From Methylobacterium sp. 2A (GTDB taxonomy: Bacteria > Pseudomonadota > Alphaproteobacteria > Rhizobiales > Beijerinckiaceae), in assembly GCF_009806555.1 (NCBI RefSeq), contig NZ_VUOK01000026.1, positions 1-64,000 on the forward strand: a stretch of 64,000 nt of DNA. Direction: 5' to 3'. The position numbers and the translations under genes are program-made. Numbering within the stretch: the stretch's first letter is position 1; each line of letters opens with the position of its first letter. This document shows, one piece after another, positions 19,643 to 29,280 of this stretch. Below the pieces are notes generated by a model. The model worked only from the letters and a program-made list of their open reading frames with translations, did no database searches and was not told the origin of the DNA.

Positions 19643-21145
19643 TCAGGCCACCTTGCGCGGCACGAGCCGCTCGCTGCCCAAAGCGGCCTCGGCCCCCGAC
19701 TCGCCGGCCTCCGTGTACTCGGCATCCTCGTTGACCCGCCAGACATCGTGCCGGCGCTGATTGGCGAGGATGTTCTCCACGGTCAGCATCGCGGTCATCA
19801 TCGCGTGGTCCTGATTGTTGTACTTGTGCATGCCGTTGCGGCCGACGAGGTGCAGCGTCGGAAAATCCCGCTCCAGCTCGCGGCGGATCGTGGCGACGTG
19901 GTCGGCATACTCCTCGTCGTAGACCGGATAGGCCTTGGCCTGCCGGACCACGCAGGCATCCACCACCTCGGCCGGGTCGATCAGGCCGATCTGCCCGATC
20001 TCGCGCTTGGCGAGCGCCACGAGTTCGTCGTCCGAGGCGCTCCAGAGCCCGTCGCCCTCGAAGCAGAAATATTCGAGGCCGAGGCAGGTATGGTCCGCAT
20101 CCGGCACCATCTCGGGCGACCACGAGCGGAAGTTCTGCACCCGCCCGACCTTCACCGACGGATCGTGTATGTAGATCCAGTTGTCCGGAAAATTCTTCTG
20201 CGATTTCGCGATGAGGGCGACGGTGAGGAAGTCGCGGTACTTCAGCGCCCGCGCGTTGAAGGTGCTGAGCGGCCGGGGCCGGATCGAATCCACCAGCTCG
20301 CGCACCGGGGCCGAAGACACCACGTGGCGGGCCGTGAAGGTCTCGCGGCTGCCGTCGGCGCGTCGGGCCGCCACGGTCCAGATGCCGGTGCCGGGGTCAA
20401 AGGTCAGGGAATCGACGCCGCGGTCGAGGAGCACCTTCCCGCCCTGCGCCTGGATCCTGGCGGCGGCGGCCTCCCACATCATGCCGGGGCCGCGCCGCGG
20501 ATAGCGGAACGACTCGATCAGCGTCTTGATCACCGGTCCGCCCGCCCGAACCGGCTTGCGCAGGCCGAGCGAGCGCTTGATCCCGTCGCGGATCGCCGCG
20601 CCGAGGTCGAGCCCTTTGATGCGCTGCGCCGCCCAATCGGCGGAGATGGCATCGCACGACATGCCCCACACCTTCTCGGTGTAGGTCTTGAAGAAGATCG
20701 CGAACAGGCGCTCGCCGAACTGGTTGCGCACCCAGGCGTGGAAGGTTTTTGGCTCCCGCACCGGCCGGAGCCGGGCGTAGAGATAGGAGGCCATGCAGGC
20801 GGCGCTCGTGAACACGCCGAGGTTCCTCAGCGCCTCGAAGGCCTTGAGCGGATACGCATAGTAGCGGCCGCGATAATAGATCCGCGACAGGCGCGGGCGC
20901 TCGATGAAGTCGTTGGGCAGGATCTCGTCCCAGAGATCGACCACCGCCTTGGACTTCGAGAAGAACCGGTGGCCGCCGATATCGAACAGGTAGCCGTTGT
21001 GCGAGACCGTGCGGGAAATGCCGCCGACCTGGGCCGGATCGCGCTCGAGCACCGTGACGGACCGGCCGTTCTTCGACAGCAGGTAAGCGGCGGTGAGGCC
21101 CGCGGGCCCCGCGCCGATCACCAGCGTCTCGGTGTGGTGGCTCAT
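19643..21145 (-). CDS. FAD-dependent oxidoreductase, UDP-galactopyranose mutase-like
   Basis: A 500-residue flavoprotein. The Rossmann FAD site is VIGAGPAGLTAAYLL (9-23), followed by ERD and GGISRTV. FDIGGHRFFSKS resembles UDP-galactopyranose mutase and related amine-oxidase-fold enzymes. The C-terminal FAD contact is LVGRNGMHKYNNQDHAM. It may act on a nucleotide sugar or polysaccharide precursor, but the exact reaction is not readable. It is divergent from the GT-C protein across 268 bases, hinting at a shared envelope glycan role. Confidence 0.8.
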   Translation of the reverse strand: MSHHTETLVIGAGPAGLTAAYLLSKNGRSVTVLERDPAQVGGISRTVSHNGYLFDIGGHRFFSKSKAVVDLWDEILPNDFIERPRLSRIYYRGRYYAYPLKAFEALRNLGVFTSAACMASYLYARLRPVREPKTFHAWVRNQFGERLFAIFFKTYTEKVWGMSCDAISADWAAQRIKGLDLGAAIRDGIKRSLGLRKPVRAGGPVIKTLIESFRYPRRGPGMMWEAAAARIQAQGGKVLLDRGVDSLTFDPGTGIWTVAARRADGSRETFTARHVVSSAPVRELVDSIRPRPLSTFNARALKYRDFLTVALIAKSQKNFPDNWIYIHDPSVKVGRVQNFRSWSPEMVPDADHTCLGLEYFCFEGDGLWSASDDELVALAKREIGQIGLIDPAEVVDACVVRQAKAYPVYDEEYADHVATIRRELERDFPTLHLVGRNGMHKYNNQDHAMMTAMLTVENILANQRRHDVWRVNEDAEYTEAGESGAEAALGSERLVPRKVA

Positions 21146-21413
21146 CCCGTGCTCCGGCGATTCGTGGGTCGCACGACGCGCGCAGCGCCGACCGACCGGA
21201 AGGATGCGCAGGCATGGTTAAGGAATCGCTGGCGATACAGGTGTATCGCGCTGGCGGATTCCAATTTCCGGACGGGAATATGGCTGTTCCCGAGCGCTCC
21301 CGGGTCGACCGGCGGTATGCGAGCCCCTGGATGCGCCGAGTCTTGACGGGGCGTTAAGCCTGTCGGCGCAACGTCGCGCACGGGGGCCCGGCCGCCCGTC
21401 TCAGTCACGCACC

Positions 21414-23246
21414 ATGCCCGCTCCGGCACAGCCGACCGCCCGGCCGACCTCACGGCCGACAACTCGGGTCGAGCCCCGCACTCTCTTGTGGGCGCTCGCC
21501 GGTCTCAGCGTCGCCACGATGGTGCCGCCCGCCGACCTGTGGGCGACGGTCCATCACCTGCGCGTGCCGGACACCGACGACGCCATGCGTCTGGTCGAGG
21601 TGCGCGATCTCCTCGCCGGCCAGGGCTGGTACGACAACGTCCAGCATCGTTTCCTCGCGCCCGCGGGGGTGCCGAGCCACTGGTCGCGCCTGGTCGATGC
21701 GCCGATCGCCGGCCTGATCCTGGCCCTGACACCGCTGGCCGGCCGGAGCCTCGCGGAAGGGATGGCGGCCGTCCTGTGGCCGATGCTGCTGTTCGGGCTG
21801 TTCTGCAGCCTGCTCTATCGCGGCGCCCGCGCCAGTTTCGGCAGCCGCGCCGCTCTGCTCGCCCTCATCGCGGCGCCGCAGACCTTCGGGGTGACCATCC
21901 AGTTCTCGGCCGGGCGCGTCGATCATCACAACATCCAGATCCTCGCGATCGTCGGCCTCGCCTTCTGCATGATCCGGGGCGGATACCGGTGCGGCCTGAT
22001 CGGAGGCGGGCTGGCAGCCCTCTCCCTCGCGGTCGGACTGGAGGGACTGCCCTCCATCGCCGTGGCGGCCATGTTCCTCGTCGGAGATTGGTGCCTGCGC
22101 GGCCGTCCCGCGCGCCCACTGCTGGTCGGCTTCGGCCTCGGGCTTGGGGCCACCGCGCCGGTTCTGTTCGCCGCGCAGACGGCGCCCGGGCTCTGGACCG
22201 TGACGCGCTGCGATGCGCTCTCGCCGCCCTGGCTGTGGCTCGCCCTCGGCGGCCTGCTCCTCGCCGTCTGCGCCGCCGCGGCCGGGGAGCGCCTCGCCGC
22301 GATCCCGGCCCGTTTCGCACTCGCCGGCCTCTCAGGGATGATCCTGCTCGCGGGCTTCGCCCTCGCCTTCCCGGTCTGCCTGGGCGGGCCGTTCCCCGAC
22401 ATGCCGCCCCTGGTGCGGGACCGTTGGCTGCTGACGGTGAACGAGATGGCCTCGCTCCCGAAATTCATCGCCCGGGGGCAGTGGGAAGCCCTGGTCTTCT
22501 ATCCGGTGGTGCTGCTCGCCACCGCCGCCGCAACCTGGATGGCGTGGCGCGGGCCGCAGCGGCGCGCCTGGGCGATCATGGCCGTCCTCCTCTGGCCCGG
22601 CCTGATCCTCGGCCTGTTCCAGTTCCGCGGCCTCTACATCGCGTCAGGCTTCGTGCCGCTGGTCGCGGGTGCCATCCTCGACGGCGCGCTCCGGACCGAG
22701 CCCGAGCGCCGCGGCGACCTGCCCCGCTGGGGCGTCGCGCTCCTCGGCGGATGCCTCGTCAGCACGCTCTGGATGGTGCCCGCCGTCGTCGCAGGCACGC
22801 TGGCGCCCGCCACGCGGACGGCGCCCGATCCCGCAGGCGCGATCGCCTGCCGCAGCCAGGAGGCGCTGACGCCGCTCGACACCCTGCCGCCCGGTACCGT
22901 GCTGGCGCCGATCTTCATGGGGCCGGCGATCCTGCTGCACACGCGGCACGATATCGTGGCGGCGCCGTATCACCGGGCCATCCCCGGTCTCGAAGCGGCC
23001 ATCGAAGGGCTGGGCGGCACGCAAGCGGATCTGGAGCGGGTGCTGACGGAATCCGGAATCCGCTATCTCGTCGCCTGCCCGGCCCGGCCGGCCGAAGACC
23101 TTCAGGCGGAGCCGGCCTTCGCCACCCGGCTCGCCGAGGGCGCGGCGCGATCCGACCGGCTGGTTCCTCTGGACCTGCCCGGACCGCTCAAGGTGTGGCG
23201 GGTCGTCCCTGCCCCGCTCAGAGCAGGCGCCGATCGAGCCGGATGA
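21414..23246 (+). CDS. Polytopic GT-C-like membrane protein, function unknown
   Basis: A 610-residue inner-membrane protein with about 11 hydrophobic segments. The first periplasmic loop holds DTDDAMRLVEVRDLL (about 53-67), an acidic pair like the catalytic loop of GT-C glycosyltransferases and oligosaccharyltransferases, followed by QHR and HWSRLVDAP. A soluble C-terminal part starts near 470. It probably handles a lipid-linked sugar. Its 3' end overlaps the moeA end by 29 bases on the opposite strand. Confidence 0.65.
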   Translation: MPAPAQPTARPTSRPTTRVEPRTLLWALAGLSVATMVPPADLWATVHHLRVPDTDDAMRLVEVRDLLAGQGWYDNVQHRFLAPAGVPSHWSRLVDAPIAGLILALTPLAGRSLAEGMAAVLWPMLLFGLFCSLLYRGARASFGSRAALLALIAAPQTFGVTIQFSAGRVDHHNIQILAIVGLAFCMIRGGYRCGLIGGGLAALSLAVGLEGLPSIAVAAMFLVGDWCLRGRPARPLLVGFGLGLGATAPVLFAAQTAPGLWTVTRCDALSPPWLWLALGGLLLAVCAAAAGERLAAIPARFALAGLSGMILLAGFALAFPVCLGGPFPDMPPLVRDRWLLTVNEMASLPKFIARGQWEALVFYPVVLLATAAATWMAWRGPQRRAWAIMAVLLWPGLILGLFQFRGLYIASGFVPLVAGAILDGALRTEPERRGDLPRWGVALLGGCLVSTLWMVPAVVAGTLAPATRTAPDPAGAIACRSQEALTPLDTLPPGTVLAPIFMGPAILLHTRHDIVAAPYHRAIPGLEAAIEGLGGTQADLERVLTESGIRYLVACPARPAEDLQAEPAFATRLAEGAARSDRLVPLDLPGPLKVWRVVPAPLRAGADRAG

Positions 23247-24447
23247 TCCGGCAGGGATCGCCGGCCCGGGCAGCGGCCTCGTGCGGCGCGCGGATCAGCA
23301 GCGCCTCGGCCTGCCCCAGGACCGCCAGCATCGAGGAATCCTGGCGCTGCTCCGGCGTCGCCACGGGCAGCCGTCCCGGCTCCACGGTCAGCCGCGCGCG
23401 CATGTAGTCGGCCCGCCCGTCATTGGCCGCGAGATCGCGGCCGAGCACCGCGGGCTCGCTGCGGTCGGCGCCGGCCTGAGGATCGCCCTGAAGCGCGCGG
23501 ATCGCCGGCACCACGAACAGCAGCCCGCAGACGATGGACGAGACCGGATTCCCCGGCAGCCCGATCACCAGCATGTCGCCGAGGCGGCCGTGCATCAGCG
23601 GCTTGCCGGGCCGGAGCGCCACCCGCCAGAAGCCGAGTTCGAGGCCTTCGCGGGCCAGCGCCGCCTGCACGAGATCATGGTCGCCGACCGACGCGCCGCC
23701 GAGCGTCACCAGCAGATCGGCCCGGGCCTCGCGGGCGCGTCGGAACGCATCCGCCAGGGCGGCGTGATCGTCCGCCGCGATGCCGAGATCGATGATCTCC
23801 GCCCCCGCCTCGGCGGCGAGCGCCCCGAGGGCGAGGCTGTTCGAGGCGACGATCTGGTCCCAGGCCGGCGTCGCGCCGGGCTCGACCAGTTCGTCCCCCG
23901 TCGCCAGGATCGCCACCCGCGGCCGGCGCCGGACCGGCAGGCGCGGATGGCCGGCCGCCGCCGCGAGCGCGAGGCGCCGCGCATCCAGGGTGAGGCCCGC
24001 ATCGAGCAGCGTCTCGCCGGCGGTGAAATCGAGCCCGGCCCGGCGGATGAACCGCTTCGGCTCCACCGGCTCGACCACCCGGACGGACGCGCCTTCAGCC
24101 TGCGCGTCCTCCTGGATCAGGATCGCGTCCGCGCCCTCGGGCACCGGCGCTCCGGTGAAGATCCGCACCGCCTCACCGGGGCCGATGGCACCGGCAAAGC
24201 CGTGGCCGGCCGCGCTCGTCCCGATCACGCGCAGGCTTGTCCCCGCGACGGACGCCTCGGCGCTGCGGACCGCATAGCCGTCCATGGCCGAGGCCGGGAA
24301 CGGGGGCTGCGTGCGAGTGGCCACGATGTCGGCCGCGAGCACCCGCCCGGCGGCCTGCGCCAGCGGGACGGTCTCGGTCTCAACCGGGCCGGACACGCTC
24401 GCCAGGACCCGCGCCAGCGCCTCGGCGACCGGGATCAGGCCGCTCAT
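23218..24447 (-). CDS. moeA: Molybdopterin molybdotransferase MoeA
   Basis: A 409-residue enzyme that inserts molybdate into adenylated molybdopterin. Visible motifs are [13 protein letters not shown] near residues 47-59, [36 protein letters not shown] and GLPGNPVSS. The ATG at 24447 overlaps the moaC stop (ATGA), so it is coupled to moaC. It ends the trpG-D-C-moaC-moeA run. In many alphaproteobacteria lexA comes next, but here a convergent membrane protein does. Confidence 0.96.
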   Translation of the reverse strand: MSGLIPVAEALARVLASVSGPVETETVPLAQAAGRVLAADIVATRTQPPFPASAMDGYAVRSAEASVAGTSLRVIGTSAAGHGFAGAIGPGEAVRIFTGAPVPEGADAILIQEDAQAEGASVRVVEPVEPKRFIRRAGLDFTAGETLLDAGLTLDARRLALAAAAGHPRLPVRRRPRVAILATGDELVEPGATPAWDQIVASNSLALGALAAEAGAEIIDLGIAADDHAALADAFRRAREARADLLVTLGGASVGDHDLVQAALAREGLELGFWRVALRPGKPLMHGRLGDMLVIGLPGNPVSSIVCGLLFVVPAIRALQGDPQAGADRSEPAVLGRDLAANDGRADYMRARLTVEPGRLPVATPEQRQDSSMLAVLGQAEALLIRAPHEAAARAGDPCRIIRLDRRLL

Positions 24448-24935
24448 GCCGCAGGAGCCCGGTAGGCGCCGGAGCGACCGCCATCCTTGGCGATGAGCCG
24501 GATGCCCTCGATCCGCATGCCGCGGTCGACCGCCTTCACCATGTCGTAGACAGTCAGACACGCCACCGAGACCGCGGTCAGCGCCTCCATCTCGACGCCG
24601 GTCGGCCCCTGCACCCGCACCTCGGCGGCGATGCGCAGGCCCGGCAACGCGTCGTCGGGCTCGATCTCGACCCGGACCTTGGAGAGCAGCAGCGGGTGGC
24701 AGAGGGGGATCAATTCGTGCGTGCGCTTGGCCGCCATGATACCGGCGAGCCGCGCGGTGCCGATCACGTCGCCCTTCTTGGCATCGCCCTCGCGGATGAG
24801 CGCCAGGGTCCCGGGCTCCATCACGATGGTGCCCTCGGCCCGGGCGGTGCGGTCGGTGGCGGGCTTGTCGGTGACGTCGACCATGTTGGCCGCGCCGCTG
24901 GTATCGAGATGCGTGAGCGTCGTGCCGGGCTCCAT
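24444..24935 (-). CDS. moaC: Cyclic pyranopterin monophosphate synthase MoaC
   Basis: A 163-residue enzyme making cyclic pyranopterin monophosphate for the molybdenum cofactor. MVDVTDK is near 18-24, [13 protein letters not shown] holds the active-site His, and [20 protein letters not shown] is the family core. It follows trpC by 3 bases and overlaps moeA by 4. Confidence 0.97.
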   Translation of the reverse strand: MEPGTTLTHLDTSGAANMVDVTDKPATDRTARAEGTIVMEPGTLALIREGDAKKGDVIGTARLAGIMAAKRTHELIPLCHPLLLSKVRVEIEPDDALPGLRIAAEVRVQGPTGVEMEALTAVSVACLTVYDMVKAVDRGMRIEGIRLIAKDGGRSGAYRAPAA

Positions 24936-24938
24936 CGC

Positions 24939-25826
24939 TCAGCCCTTCTTCCCGGCCTTGCCGGCCTTGCCGTCATCCTGGCCGAACAGCAATGCGCGGG
25001 TCGCCGCCGTCACGTCGGCCTGCCGCATCAGGCTCTCGCCGACCAGCACCACGCCGAGGCCGTGCCCCCCGAGGCGGGCCACGTCGGCATGGCCGCCGAT
25101 GCCGCTCTCGGCCACCGCGATCCGGTCCGAAGGGATGCCGGCGCCGAGGCGGATCGCCGTCTCGAACGAGACCTCGAAGGTCTTGAGGTTGCGGTTGTTG
25201 ATTCCGATCATCGCGGTGCCGAGGGGGATCGCCCGGGCGAGCTCGGCCTCGTCGTGGATCTCGACCAGCACATCCATCCCGAGTTGATGCGCCGTCTCCA
25301 CCAGCGCGACCGCCTCGTCGTCGTCCAGGCAGGCCATGATGACGAGGATGCAGTCCGCCCCCCAGGCCCGGGCCTCGTAGACCTGATAGGGCTCGAACAT
25401 GAAGTCCTTGCGCAGGACCGGCAGCCCGCAGGCGGCGCGGGCCGCGGTCAGGTATTCCGGCCGCCCCTGGAACGAGGGTTCGTCGGTCAGCACCGACAGG
25501 CAGGTCGCGCCGCCGGCCTCGTAGGCGGCCGCCAGCGTGGCGGGGTCGAAATCGGCCCGGATCAGGCCCTTCGAGGGCGAGGCTTTCTTCACCTCGGCGA
25601 TGAGGGCCGGCCGGCCCTCCGCCAGATGGGCGCGGATCGCCGCCGCGAAGCCGCGCACCGGATCCGCCTGCGCGACCTTGCGCTCGAGCTTGGCGAGCGG
25701 CACGCGCAGCTTCGCCTCCGAGATCTCGCGGCGCTTATAGGCTTCGATCCGGGCGAGCACGTTCGGCCGCTCGGGCGGCGCCGCGGCGCCGGTCTCGTGG
25801 ATCGGCTCTTGCGTCAGCGAGCTCAT
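24939..25826 (-). CDS. trpC: Indole-3-glycerol phosphate synthase
   Basis: A 295-residue (beta/alpha)8 enzyme of tryptophan synthesis. Visible are [43 protein letters not shown] and AVAESGI. The lysine-rich tail (KAGKAGKKG) is extra. It overlaps trpD by 4 bases and lies 3 bases before moaC. Confidence 0.97.
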   Translation of the reverse strand: MSSLTQEPIHETGAAAPPERPNVLARIEAYKRREISEAKLRVPLAKLERKVAQADPVRGFAAAIRAHLAEGRPALIAEVKKASPSKGLIRADFDPATLAAAYEAGGATCLSVLTDEPSFQGRPEYLTAARAACGLPVLRKDFMFEPYQVYEARAWGADCILVIMACLDDDEAVALVETAHQLGMDVLVEIHDEAELARAIPLGTAMIGINNRNLKTFEVSFETAIRLGAGIPSDRIAVAESGIGGHADVARLGGHGLGVVLVGESLMRQADVTAATRALLFGQDDGKAGKAGKKG

Positions 25827-26860
25827 CGGCCCTCCTGCCCGTTGGAGCGGTCGTTCGAAGCCCGGACAAGGCGGGCGAGCGTCGCCCGGGCCATCCCGGA
25901 ATCGATCGCATCCTGCGCCCGCGCGAGCCCGTCCGCCAGGGAGGGCGCCGCCCCCGCGACGACGAGTGCCGCGCCCGCGTTGAGTGCCGCGATGTCCCGA
26001 TAGGCGTTGCGCGCGCCGGCGAGGACCGCCTCGAGCGCCCGGGCGTTGTCGACAGGGTCGCCACCGCGCAGTTCCTCGGGCGCGCGCAGCGTCAAGCCGA
26101 GGTCCCGCGGGTCGATGGTGAAGCGGGAGACCCGGCCATCCTCAAGGGCGACGACCCGGGTCGGACCGGTGACGGTGATCTCGTCGAGCCCGTCGGAGCC
26201 GTGGACGGTCCAGACCCGGCGGCTGCCGAGTTCCGCGAGCACGCGGGTCAGCGGCTCGGCCAGCGCCTCCTGGGCGACGCCGAACAGCTGGTAGGCGACG
26301 CCGGCCGGATTGCTCAGCGGCCCCAGCAGATTGAAGATCGTCCGCACGGGCAGCTCCGAGCGCACCGGCGCGACGTGCCGCATCGCCGGGTGGTGGGTCT
26401 GCGCGAACAGGAAGCACAGGCCGGCCTCCTCCAGGCAGCGGGCCTGACCCGCGGCGTCGAGGCCGAGCTTCACGCCCAGCGCGGCGAGCACGTCGGCGGC
26501 GCCGGAACGGGAGGTCGCGGCGCGGTTGCCGTGCTTGGCGACCGGCACGCCGCAGGCCGCCACCAGGACGGCGGCGAGCGTCGAGACGTTGACGCTGCCG
26601 GAATGGTCGCCGCCGGTGCCGACCACGTCGATCGCCCCCTCCGGGGCCATGACGCGGGTCATACGCGCCCGCATGGCCTCGGCGGCGCCGACGATCTCCT
26701 CGACGGTCTCGCCGCGCACCTTGAGGGCGGTCAGGAAGGCGCCGGCCTGGACCGGCGTCACCTCGCCCGACAGCAGATCGTCGAAGGCCGCGCGCGCTTC
26801 GGCGCGGTCGAGGGCGAGGCCCCCGGCGACCTTCGCGAGATGGGGTCTGAAACTGTCCAT
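25823..26860 (-). CDS. trpD: Anthranilate phosphoribosyltransferase
   Basis: A 345-residue enzyme that transfers phosphoribose to anthranilate. The PRPP loop is [16 protein letters not shown] (about 80-95), and [21 protein letters not shown] follows. Substrate residues are in [12 protein letters not shown] and [13 protein letters not shown]. It is 36 bases downstream of trpG and coupled to trpC by a 4-base overlap. Confidence 0.97.
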   Translation of the reverse strand: MDSFRPHLAKVAGGLALDRAEARAAFDDLLSGEVTPVQAGAFLTALKVRGETVEEIVGAAEAMRARMTRVMAPEGAIDVVGTGGDHSGSVNVSTLAAVLVAACGVPVAKHGNRAATSRSGAADVLAALGVKLGLDAAGQARCLEEAGLCFLFAQTHHPAMRHVAPVRSELPVRTIFNLLGPLSNPAGVAYQLFGVAQEALAEPLTRVLAELGSRRVWTVHGSDGLDEITVTGPTRVVALEDGRVSRFTIDPRDLGLTLRAPEELRGGDPVDNARALEAVLAGARNAYRDIAALNAGAALVVAGAAPSLADGLARAQDAIDSGMARATLARLVRASNDRSNGQEGR

Positions 26861-26896
26861 GCGCTCTGTCGAAGGGCCGCCCCGGCCTCCTTCGGG

Positions 26897-27511
26897 TCAA
26901 TGCACGTCGGAGCGGGTCCTGTCACGCGCCGCGTTCCAGGCGGCGGCGAGATCCAGAAAATTCTTCACGATCACGGCACCGTGCTGCGAGCGGATGCTCT
27001 CCGGATGGAATTGCACGCCGTGGAGCGGACGCTCGGCATGCTCCAGCCCCATGATCAGGCCATCCGCCTCGGCGGTGACCTTCAGCGCCTGTGGGCAGCT
27101 CGCGCGGTCGACCACCAGGGAATGGTAGCGCGTCGCCTCGAAGCTGTCGTTGAGGCCGCGGAACAGGCCGCTCGCGCCATGGCGGATGGTCGAGACCTTG
27201 CCGTGCAGCGGCAGCGGCGCCCGCACCACGTCCCCGCCGAAAGCCTGCCCGATCGCCTGAAGGCCGAGGCAGACGCCGAAGATCGGGATCTCTTCGGACA
27301 GATCGCGCACCACGTCGAGACAGATGCCCGCCTCGTTGGGCGTGCAGGGGCCGGGCGAGAGCACGATCGCGTCCGGCGCCTTGGCGCGGATCTCTTCGAC
27401 GGTCATCGCGTCGTTGCGGGCGACCTCGACGGCGCCGCAGAGCGGGCCGATCAGATGGACCAGATTCCACGTGAAGGAATCGTAGTTGTCGATGACGAGG
27501 ACGTTGGACAT
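26897..27511 (-). CDS. trpG: Anthranilate synthase glutamine amidotransferase subunit
   Basis: A 204-residue class I amidotransferase supplying ammonia to TrpE. VIDNYDSFTWNLV opens it, LSPGPCTPNEAG follows, and the nucleophile is Cys81 in GVCLGLQ. HPES near the end gives the His-Glu pair. The ATG at 27511 is the start; the codon before it is a TTG. It is split from trpE by 247 bases that show no leader peptide with tryptophan runs. Confidence 0.96.
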   Translation of the reverse strand: MSNVLVIDNYDSFTWNLVHLIGPLCGAVEVARNDAMTVEEIRAKAPDAIVLSPGPCTPNEAGICLDVVRDLSEEIPIFGVCLGLQAIGQAFGGDVVRAPLPLHGKVSTIRHGASGLFRGLNDSFEATRYHSLVVDRASCPQALKVTAEADGLIMGLEHAERPLHGVQFHPESIRSQHGAVIVKNFLDLAAAWNAARDRTRSDVH

Positions 27512-27758
27512 CAAACAATCCGCCGGTTGGTGGCGGTGTGACGGCGCCGATAGGGCGCGTCAACCGGTTCGCTATTCGGTTCAGGGACTGCGCTGGGAAT
27601 TGGTGCCGGGAGGGCGGCGGAAACCCGTCTGCTTCTTGCGAAGCCCCGGCGGATCCCCTCGCCGAGTCGATACCGCCGGCCCAGCTAAGGGCAAGGTCAT
27701 GTAAGGCCGTGTCGGACCGAACGCTACCATCCTTCCGAGGGTCGGCCTGAAAAACCGA
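27512..27758. other. trpE-trpG gap, nothing recognised
   Basis: This 247-base gap lies in a minus-strand run. I looked for a tryptophan-rich leader peptide and an attenuator and found neither. AGGCCG near 27702 and CGGCCT near 27742 could pair across a long loop, which is weak. Confidence 0.4.
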
Positions 27759-29276
27759 TCATTGCCCCCGCTTCGCCTGCGCGGCGAAACGCACCGCCTC
27801 CTCGGCGGCCCGGAACAAAGCCTTGGCCTTGTTGACGCATTCCTGCTGCTCGGAGGCCGGATCGGAATCGTACACGATTCCGGCACCGGCCTGGACGTGC
27901 ATCCGCCCGTCCTTCACCACGGCGGTGCGCAGCACGATGCAGGTATCCATCTCGCCCCGCGCACCGAAATAGCCGATGCAGCCGGCATAGGGTCCGCGCT
28001 TCTCGCGCTCCAGCTCGTCGATGATCTCCATGGCCCGCACCTTCGGGGCGCCTGAGACCGTCCCGGCCGGGAACCCCGCCGCCAGGGCGTCGAGCGGGTC
28101 GTGGCGCGGATCGAGGTCGCCCTCGACGTTCGACACGATGTGCATCACCTGGCTGTAGCGCTCGATGAAGAACGAATCCGTCACGCGCACGCTGCCGATC
28201 CGCGAGACCCGGCCGGCATCGTTGCGGCCGAGGTCGAGCAGCATCAGGTGCTCGGCGCGCTCCTTCGGATCGGCCAGCAGCTCCTCGGCCAGGGCCGCGT
28301 CCTCGGCCGGCGTCGCGCCGCGGCGGCGGGTGCCGGCGATCGGGCGCACCGTGACCGTCCCTTCGCGGACCCGCACCAGGATCTCCGGCGACGAACAGAC
28401 GATCTGGAAGGACTCGAAGTCGAGATAGCAGAGGAACGGCGCCGGGTTGGTGCGCCGGAGCGAGCGGTACAGGCTGAAGGCCGGCAGGGTGAACGGCGCC
28501 GAGAAGCGCTGCGAGAGCACCACCTGGAACACGTCGCCCGCGACGATGTACTCCTTGGCCCGCGCCACCATGGCGGAGAACGCGTCCGGCGTCGTGTTGG
28601 AGACCGGCTCGGGATGGGCGACCGCGGAGAGGTCCACCCGGGCCTCGATCGGCAGCGGCCCTTCGAGCGCTTCCGCCACCCGGTCGAGGCGCTGGAGCGC
28701 GTCCTCGTAGGCCGCCCGCGCAGCGACGCCCGATGACGGCCGCACCGGCGTCACCACGGTGATGAGGTCGCGGATGGAGTCGAACACCACCATCACGCGT
28801 GGCCGTACCAGGATCGCATCCGGCACGCCGAGCGGATCCGGGTTCGGCTCCGGCAGCCGCTCCATGGCGCGGACCATGTCGTAGCCGAGATAGCCGAACA
28901 GGCCGGCCGCCATGGGCGGCAGATCCTGGCCTTCGTCCCCGATGGCGCTCTCGGCGATCAAGGCGCGCAGGCTCGCGAGCGGCGCCCGGTCGTCGCGCTC
29001 GAACTGGCTCAGGTCAGCCCCGCGGGCGACCGCGGGCGCGCCGTCCCGGCAGCGCCAGATCAGGTCCGGATCGAGGCCGATCATCGAGTAGCGCCCGCGC
29101 ACGGCGCCGCCCTCGACGGATTCGAGCAGGAAGGCCGGCCCCGCATGCCGCGCGCGCAGCTTGAGGAAGGCCGCGACCGGCGTCTCAAGGTCGGCGACGA
29201 GGCTCAGCGCGATGAAGCTCGGCTCACCAGCCTCGTAGCGCCCCGCGAAAGCCGCGTAATCGGAAGCCTCGGCCAT
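27759..29276 (-). CDS. trpE: Anthranilate synthase component I
   Basis: A 505-residue chorismate-using enzyme. The N-terminal half has the tryptophan feedback site (LLESVEGGAVRGRYSMIG). The chorismate-binding half has PIAGTRRRG, DLGRNDAGRVS, FPAGTVSGAPKVRAME and YAGCIGYFG. The ATG at 29276 gives the standard length. It begins 4 bases after the ppiD stop, so the two are co-transcribed. TrpG is a separate protein. Confidence 0.96.
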   Translation of the reverse strand: MAEASDYAAFAGRYEAGEPSFIALSLVADLETPVAAFLKLRARHAGPAFLLESVEGGAVRGRYSMIGLDPDLIWRCRDGAPAVARGADLSQFERDDRAPLASLRALIAESAIGDEGQDLPPMAAGLFGYLGYDMVRAMERLPEPNPDPLGVPDAILVRPRVMVVFDSIRDLITVVTPVRPSSGVAARAAYEDALQRLDRVAEALEGPLPIEARVDLSAVAHPEPVSNTTPDAFSAMVARAKEYIVAGDVFQVVLSQRFSAPFTLPAFSLYRSLRRTNPAPFLCYLDFESFQIVCSSPEILVRVREGTVTVRPIAGTRRRGATPAEDAALAEELLADPKERAEHLMLLDLGRNDAGRVSRIGSVRVTDSFFIERYSQVMHIVSNVEGDLDPRHDPLDALAAGFPAGTVSGAPKVRAMEIIDELEREKRGPYAGCIGYFGARGEMDTCIVLRTAVVKDGRMHVQAGAGIVYDSDPASEQQECVNKAKALFRAAEEAVRFAAQAKRGQ

Positions 29277-29280
29277 CGCG

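Noticed and set aside
27512..27758. Tryptophan attenuator between trpE and trpG
   Set aside because: No run of Trp codons in any minus-strand small frame and no clear terminator hairpin. trpE itself follows ppiD by 4 bases, leaving no room for a leader there.
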